Assembly: GCA_043778315.1 (NCBI GenBank)
Contig: JAYWGJ010000335.1
Span: forward strand, 1 to 18,349
Direction: 5' to 3'
Source: JBEEMU01 sp043778315
GTDB lineage: Bacteria > Bacteroidota > Bacteroidia > Chitinophagales > Saprospiraceae
DNA length: 18,349 nt
Within the stretch, counting starts at the first letter, position 1. Each line of letters opens with the position of its first letter. The notes under the pieces were generated by a model, which was given only the letters and a program-made list of their open reading frames with translations, did not search any database and was not told the origin of the DNA. A program made the translations under genes and the position numbers. Of the stretch, positions 15,264-18,349 are shown in pieces.

Positions 15264-15968
15264 ATGAATTGTATTCTTACGGGTGCAACCAAAGGTATTG
15301 GTCGTGCTTGCGCGCAACGGTTTGCCGCCGAAGGCTGCGACCTTGCGCTATGCGCGCGCACCGAAGCGGATTTATTGGCTTTAAAGGCAGAGTTGGAGGC
15401 TGCTGCGCCAAATATCCGCATTTTCACACAAGCGTTCGATATTCGCGATACTGCCGCCGTGAAAACGTTTGGCGCGGCTGCGATTGCGTTTTTTGATAAT
15501 AAAGTCGATATTTTGATTAATAACGCGGGCGTTTTCTTGCCTGGCGCGATATCGAAAGAAGACGAAGATACGCTCTCGACGCTTTTGGAAACGAATTTGT
15601 ACAGCGCGTATCACCTCACCCGTGCGGTGTTGCCTGCTATGTTGCCGCATCGTAGCGGACACATATTTAATATGTGCAGCATCGCGTCTATCACGGCATA
15701 CCCGACGGGCGGGTCGTACAGCATCTCCAAATTCGCGCTTTTGGGCTTCAATAAAGTGCTGCGCGAAGAGATGAAGCCGTTGGGTGTGCGCGTGACGGCG
15801 TTGCTACCTGGCGCAGTGCTTACGCCTGCATGGGGCGGAACTACGCTTCCAGATACGCGATTTATCCGGGCTACCGATATTTCAGATGCGCTTTGGGCGT
15901 GCTACAAATTGAGCGACAGCGCGGTGGTAGAGGAGTTGTTGATTCGTCCGCAAGAAGGCGATATATAG
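15264..15968 (+). CDS. Short-chain dehydrogenase/reductase (SDR), 3-ketoacyl-ACP-reductase-like
   Basis: This 234-residue classical SDR has a cofactor loop TGATKGIGRA (6-15), NNAG at 86-89, structural Asn111, Ser139 in NMCSIAS, and the catalytic pair Tyr152/Lys156 in SYSISK, 13 residues after Ser139 as expected. Arg32 after the second strand (CARTEADL) favours NADPH over NADH. The LLPGAVLTPAW segment follows, as in the family. The overall pattern is nearest to FabG-like or sepiapterin-reductase-like enzymes, but the natural substrate cannot be set. It is cytoplasmic. The start ATG 15264 follows a long A/T-only leader typical of this genome. Neighbouring genes give no pathway hint. Confidence 0.92.
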   Translation: MNCILTGATKGIGRACAQRFAAEGCDLALCARTEADLLALKAELEAAAPNIRIFTQAFDIRDTAAVKTFGAAAIAFFDNKVDILINNAGVFLPGAISKEDEDTLSTLLETNLYSAYHLTRAVLPAMLPHRSGHIFNMCSIASITAYPTGGSYSISKFALLGFNKVLREEMKPLGVRVTALLPGAVLTPAWGGTTLPDTRFIRATDISDALWACYKLSDSAVVEELLIRPQEGDI

Positions 15969-16039
15969 GTTATTTGTTTAGGCGAAAGCCAAATGAATTA
16001 TACTCAATGCAAATTTTTTTAGATAATTTAGGTTTATAG

Positions 16040-16129
16040 TGAGCCTAAAAATAGGATTAATTGGCTCATAGATAGCACAAATAAACACAGAAATATAATA
16101 AACCTGTGAAAATCTGTGTAATCTGTGAG
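16040..16129. repeat. Hairpin and CTGTG micro-repeats in the gap after the SDR gene
   Basis: The 199-bp gap 15969-16167 holds no gene. It contains a perfect 6-bp inverted pair TGAGCC (16040-16045) and GGCTCA (16063-16068) around a 17-nt loop with no T-tract after it. At 16104-16129 there are three CTGTG units in a row at 9-10 bp spacing (CTGTGAAAAT, CTGTGTAAT, CTGTGAG). The first can pair with CACAG at 16086-16090. Function is unknown. Confidence 0.5.
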
Positions 16130-16167
16130 CAAAAATGTTCTACCAACATCATTTCAAATAAAATAAC

Positions 16168-16587
16168 ATGACTGCAAAACTAATTTTTGATATTGCGAAC
16201 GGGCTAACGCCGTTCGCGTGGCTGGTGCTGCTAATCGCACCGAAATGGGATTATACGTTCAAGCTTTTGACGACGATTTGGGTCTGCATACTGGCTATAT
16301 TATATATAGTGATGCTTTTGCGGGGCGGCGACGGATTTTTGTTCGAAAGTTTTGGGAGCATCGAGGGCATTCGCGGATTATTCCAAAACGACTACGCGCT
16401 CACCGCAGGCTGGATACACTATTTAGCGTTCGATTTGTTGGTCGGTTGCTCTATTGTTAAGCAGGGCTTGATGTACGGTATTCCGCGTTGGCTGTACAGC
16501 TTGGCGTTGCCGCTAACTTTTATGTTCGGACCTGTGGGCTATTTATTTTTTAAAATAACGACCTTGAAATATACTTGGAAGTTGTAA
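16168..16587 (+). CDS. ABA4-like membrane protein (DUF4281)
   Basis: This is a 139-residue protein with four predicted helices at about 5-25, 31-51, 81-100 and 108-130. The pattern matches ABA4-like proteins: an N-terminal LIFDIANGLTPFAWLVLLIAP, a GFLFESFGSIEGIRGLFQNDYAL loop (residues 56-78), then AGWIHYLAFDLLVGCSI, and a GPVGYLFFKI end. In plants ABA4 is needed for neoxanthin formation from violaxanthin. In bacteria the role is not established, though links with carotenoid biology have been proposed from homology. No carotenoid gene lies in this window. The gene is 24 bp upstream of the pseudouridine synthase gene and could share a transcript with it. Confidence 0.8.
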   Translation: MTAKLIFDIANGLTPFAWLVLLIAPKWDYTFKLLTTIWVCILAILYIVMLLRGGDGFLFESFGSIEGIRGLFQNDYALTAGWIHYLAFDLLVGCSIVKQGLMYGIPRWLYSLALPLTFMFGPVGYLFFKITTLKYTWKL

Positions 16588-16611
16588 TTTTTTATTATAA
16601 ATAAACACCAA

Positions 16612-17199
16612 ATGGACTATTTTATTATTTATAAACCATTCAATATATTGTCACAATTTACGCCTGAAAAGGAGGGTCAGCGTACACTCGCCGACCTGTA
16701 CCCGTTTCCGAAAGATGTGTACGCCGTAGGGCGATTGGATTATGACAGCGAAGGTTTATTGATATTAACGAACGACAAAACGCTCAATGCCGCTTTGCTT
16801 TCGCCACAAAAAAAGCATACTCGAGAATATACCGTACAAGTAGAGGGCGACGCGACCGACGCTCAATTGCAGCAACTCGCCGCAGGCGTTACGATAAGTA
16901 TAAACGGCAAAAAGCACCAGACGCTGCCCGTTTCGGCGAGCCGAATAGATGCACCGACACTCCCCGAACGCTTGCCCGCTATACGTTTCAGGGCAGCTAT
17001 ACCCACTATTTGGCTTCGGTTAATATTGACCGAAGGTAAAAATAGACAGGTGCGTCGCATGACCGCCGCCGTAGGTTTGCCTACGTTGCGCTTAGTGCGC
17101 ACCCGCATAGAAAACTTGGTGTTGCCCGAAGACGTACAAAGCGGCGCAGTATGGAAGATGGAGCGAGAGGAATTGTACAGGTTACTAAATATTAGATAG
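16612..17199 (+). CDS. rluE: 23S rRNA pseudouridine synthase, RluE-like (RsuA family)
   Basis: This 195-residue protein is made of the catalytic domain alone, without the N-terminal S4 domain found in RluB, RluF and RsuA; this is the RluE layout. The start MDYFIIYKPFNILSQFT, then the catalytic motif GRLDYDSEGLLILTND with Asp43, and the C-terminal EGKNRQVRRMTAAVGLPTLRLVR (141-163) are all typical. RluE converts U2457 of 23S rRNA to pseudouridine in Escherichia coli; the same target here is inferred. It is cytoplasmic. The gene is intact and lies 24 bp after the ABA4-like gene. A weak A/T hairpin (around 17232-17268) lies downstream. Confidence 0.9.
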   Translation: MDYFIIYKPFNILSQFTPEKEGQRTLADLYPFPKDVYAVGRLDYDSEGLLILTNDKTLNAALLSPQKKHTREYTVQVEGDATDAQLQQLAAGVTISINGKKHQTLPVSASRIDAPTLPERLPAIRFRAAIPTIWLRLILTEGKNRQVRRMTAAVGLPTLRLVRTRIENLVLPEDVQSGAVWKMEREELYRLLNIR

Positions 17200-17290
17200 C
17201 AATCAGGTAAATGTGGGATATTGAGTAAAAATTGGATGTAAACAAAAAAATATGTTTTTATTTACCAAAAATTAGTTCACAAAAACGAGT

Positions 17291-17307
17291 TTGGCACGAT
17301 TATTGAA
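17291..17307 (+). promoter_or_regulatory. Sigma-54 (-24/-12) promoter candidate
   Basis: TTGGCACG-ATTA-TTGAA fits the RpoN consensus YTGGCACG-N4-TTGCW at every defined position except the -12 C, which is A here. The GG and GA dinucleotides are 12 bp apart, as required. It sits about 109 bp before the start of the small exported protein at 17416 and points toward it. The rest of the 216-bp gap is A/T-rich with only a weak hairpin. No activator site was recognised. Confidence 0.4.
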
Positions 17308-17415
17308 AACTATATTAATGTAGTTAGGTATCAAAAAAGCTAATCACAAAAATAAGTTTTAAGTTTATAACTCACCCTGTATTTTTTCCTCATTTATCTG
17401 ACCTTTAATTTAATC

Positions 17416-17748
17416 ATGTTCTTCAATCTTCTTTTCGCTTTCGCTACGGCTACCACATTAAACACTACCACACCTACCACTACCACTACCACTACACCTA
17501 CATCTGACGCGGTGACTGTGCAAACACAAACCTCAGAAAACGGTATTTTCTACAAAAACAACGCTAATACGCTCAACCTTAACAGCTACAACCGCGTAGT
17601 AGTACAAAGTGCAGACGAGGTGATTGTTTCTAATCCATTCGTTTTGCATACTTTTGAAGCGGCGACTACCAGTACAGGCAACGAACTTATGCCAGAAGGC
17701 ATCGAGCAAGAGCGCGTTCCTATCATCAACGGCTTAGAAGATTTTTAG
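17416..17748 (+). CDS. Small Thr-rich exported protein, unknown function
   Basis: This is a 110-residue protein with a short hydrophobic N terminus (MFFNLLFAFATA) that could act as a signal sequence, although it lacks the usual basic residues. A Thr/Pro tract at about 17-29 follows, encoded by near-perfect CACTAC-type hexanucleotide repeats (about 17476-17497). The remaining 80 residues are polar (NGIFYKNNANTLNLNSYNRVVV...) and end in an acidic tail (INGLEDF). There are no cysteines, no sorting domain and no known motif. It sits alone between a sigma-54-like promoter candidate and a strong terminator, so it is probably a single-gene transcript. I consider it a real gene because of that framing and its neighbour-like codon use, but the function is unknown. 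Confidence 0.65.
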   Translation: MFFNLLFAFATATTLNTTTPTTTTTTTPTSDAVTVQTQTSENGIFYKNNANTLNLNSYNRVVVQSADEVIVSNPFVLHTFEAATTSTGNELMPEGIEQERVPIINGLEDF

Positions 17749-17860
17749 TCAAAAAACGTACTAACAAATGCACGAAAAAAGTACATTATAACAGGTGTAA
17801 AAAGGGAATACACAATAAACTTTGGAAAGGAAAAATTTGGTTTTATAGTAAATTTGGTGG

Positions 17861-17899
17861 CACGTTGCTTTCCCTCGCGGAGCGCAACGTGTTTTTTTT
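17861..17899 (+). terminator. Strong intrinsic terminator
   Basis: An 8-bp perfect stem CACGTTGC / GCAACGTG (17861-17868 and 17884-17891) encloses a GC-rich 15-nt loop and is followed directly by eight T residues (17892-17899). It lies 112 bp after the stop of the small Thr-rich protein and isolates it from the Fur-family gene. It is the only clear Rho-independent terminator I found in the window. Confidence 0.88.
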
Positions 17900-17944
17900 G
17901 CGATATTCCCAAAATAAAATAGGAAGAGGGAATTTTTTTTATTG

Positions 17945-17952
17945 TAACTTTG
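17945..17952 (+). promoter_or_regulatory. Bacteroidota -7 promoter element upstream of the Fur-family gene
   Basis: TAACTTTG matches TAnnTTTG exactly and lies 32 bp before the ATG at 17985 and 45 bp after the terminator. This gives the regulator its own promoter with a normal leader. The expected -33 TTTG is not evident, and I did not find a clear Fur-box palindrome overlapping it. Confidence 0.55.
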
Positions 17953-17984
17953 TTGTATAAAATACCAATAAAAAATAAACGACT

Positions 17985-18349
17985 ATGGCAATACTCAACG
18001 AAGTGCTACGCGAAGTAGAAAACATTTTTACGGCGTATTTGGAGGCGAACGGCTTGCGGCGAACGCCAGAACGTTACGCCATATTGAGCGAAATATACAG
18101 CCGGGACGACCATTTTGATGCCGAAATACTGTATATTCACATGAAAACGCAGCAATACCGCGTCAGTCGCGCTACTGTATATAATACTTTGGAGCTGCTC
18201 ATCAACTGCGATTTAGTCAAAAAACATCAGTTTGGCAAAAACTTGGCGCAATACGAAAAATCTTACGGATTTAAGCAACATGACCATGTTATTTGTGTCG
18301 ATTGCCGCAAGGTAGTAGAGTTTTGCGACCCGCGAGTGCAACAGATAAA
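17985..18349 (+). CDS. Fur-family transcriptional regulator (3' end outside window)
   Basis: The frame is open from ATG 17985 to the window end, giving 121 complete residues of a protein usually about 140-160 long. The winged-helix DNA-binding part is at about 20-80 (GLRRTPERYAILSEIY; recognition region RVSRATVYNTLELL). The dimerisation half contains the metal-binding HDHVICVDC (His99, His101, Cys104, Cys107), and His43 and Glu47 lie in the usual regulatory-site segment. These are metal-dependent repressors or peroxide sensors in the cytoplasm. Fur, Zur and PerR cannot be told apart from this fragment. A TAnnTTTG promoter element and a strong terminator upstream make it a separate transcription unit. 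Confidence 0.93.
   Translation, partial: MAILNEVLREVENIFTAYLEANGLRRTPERYAILSEIYSRDDHFDAEILYIHMKTQQYRVSRATVYNTLELLINCDLVKKHQFGKNLAQYEKSYGFKQHDHVICVDCRKVVEFCDPRVQQI

Noticed and set aside
17232..17268. Intrinsic terminator after rluE
   Set aside because: The hairpin is almost entirely A/T with mismatches and has no following T-tract, so it is too weak to call.
17856..17872. Second sigma-54-like site (TGGCACGTTGC)
   Set aside because: It is part of the terminator stem, and the -24 to -12 spacing does not fit; no TTGC lies at the right distance.

Overview
The window comes from a bacterium of the phylum Bacteroidota. The evidence is: a secreted protein with a C-terminal type IX secretion (T9SS) sorting domain containing the YPNP motif; signal peptides that end in A-Q before the mature chain; start codons preceded by A/T-rich sequence rather than Shine-Dalgarno boxes; and three perfect copies of the Bacteroidota -7 promoter element TAnnTTTG. 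The genus cannot be fixed from the sequence. All genes I can support lie on the + strand, and the long minus-strand frames are shadows.

Layout: (1) 1-2467: the tail of an unknown membrane protein, an inward-rectifier K+ channel, and a T9SS-exported cyanophycinase-family peptidase. (2) 2498-6100: a cassette of inositol monophosphatase (suhB), a PagL-like lipid A deacylase that overlaps it by an ATGA junction, and the 23S rRNA methyltransferase rlmN. This cassette is bracketed by two roughly 240-bp, about 94% identical direct repeats. (3) 6155-9471: an exported orphan protein, a short PyrR-like phosphoribosyltransferase, and the ABC-F ATPase Uup. (4) 9496-12334: two peptidases in tandem. The first is a cytoplasmic trypsin-like protease with a zinc ribbon and a YbjN-like C-terminal domain; the second is an M3 oligoendopeptidase. 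(5) 12344-13711: a 55-residue two-helix membrane protein and an AI-2E-family exporter or permease. (6) 13722-14020: a gene-free element built of nested inverted repeats with imperfect terminal inverted repeats of about 23 bp. (7) 14035-17199: an exported orphan protein, a 25-bp tandem repeat array, an SDR oxidoreductase, an ABA4-like membrane protein, and the pseudouridine synthase RluE. (8) 17200-18349: a sigma-54-like promoter candidate, a small Thr-rich exported protein, a strong intrinsic terminator, and a Fur-family regulator cut by the window end.

Most of this is housekeeping (RNA modification, translation ATPase, peptide turnover) mixed with envelope functions. No phage, IS transposase, CRISPR array, tRNA or rRNA was seen. 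The points most worth following up are the protease/zinc-ribbon/YbjN fusion, the non-canonical substrate pocket of the secreted cyanophycinase homologue, and the two non-coding repeat families (the 240-bp direct repeats and the 13.7-14.0 kb inverted-repeat element).
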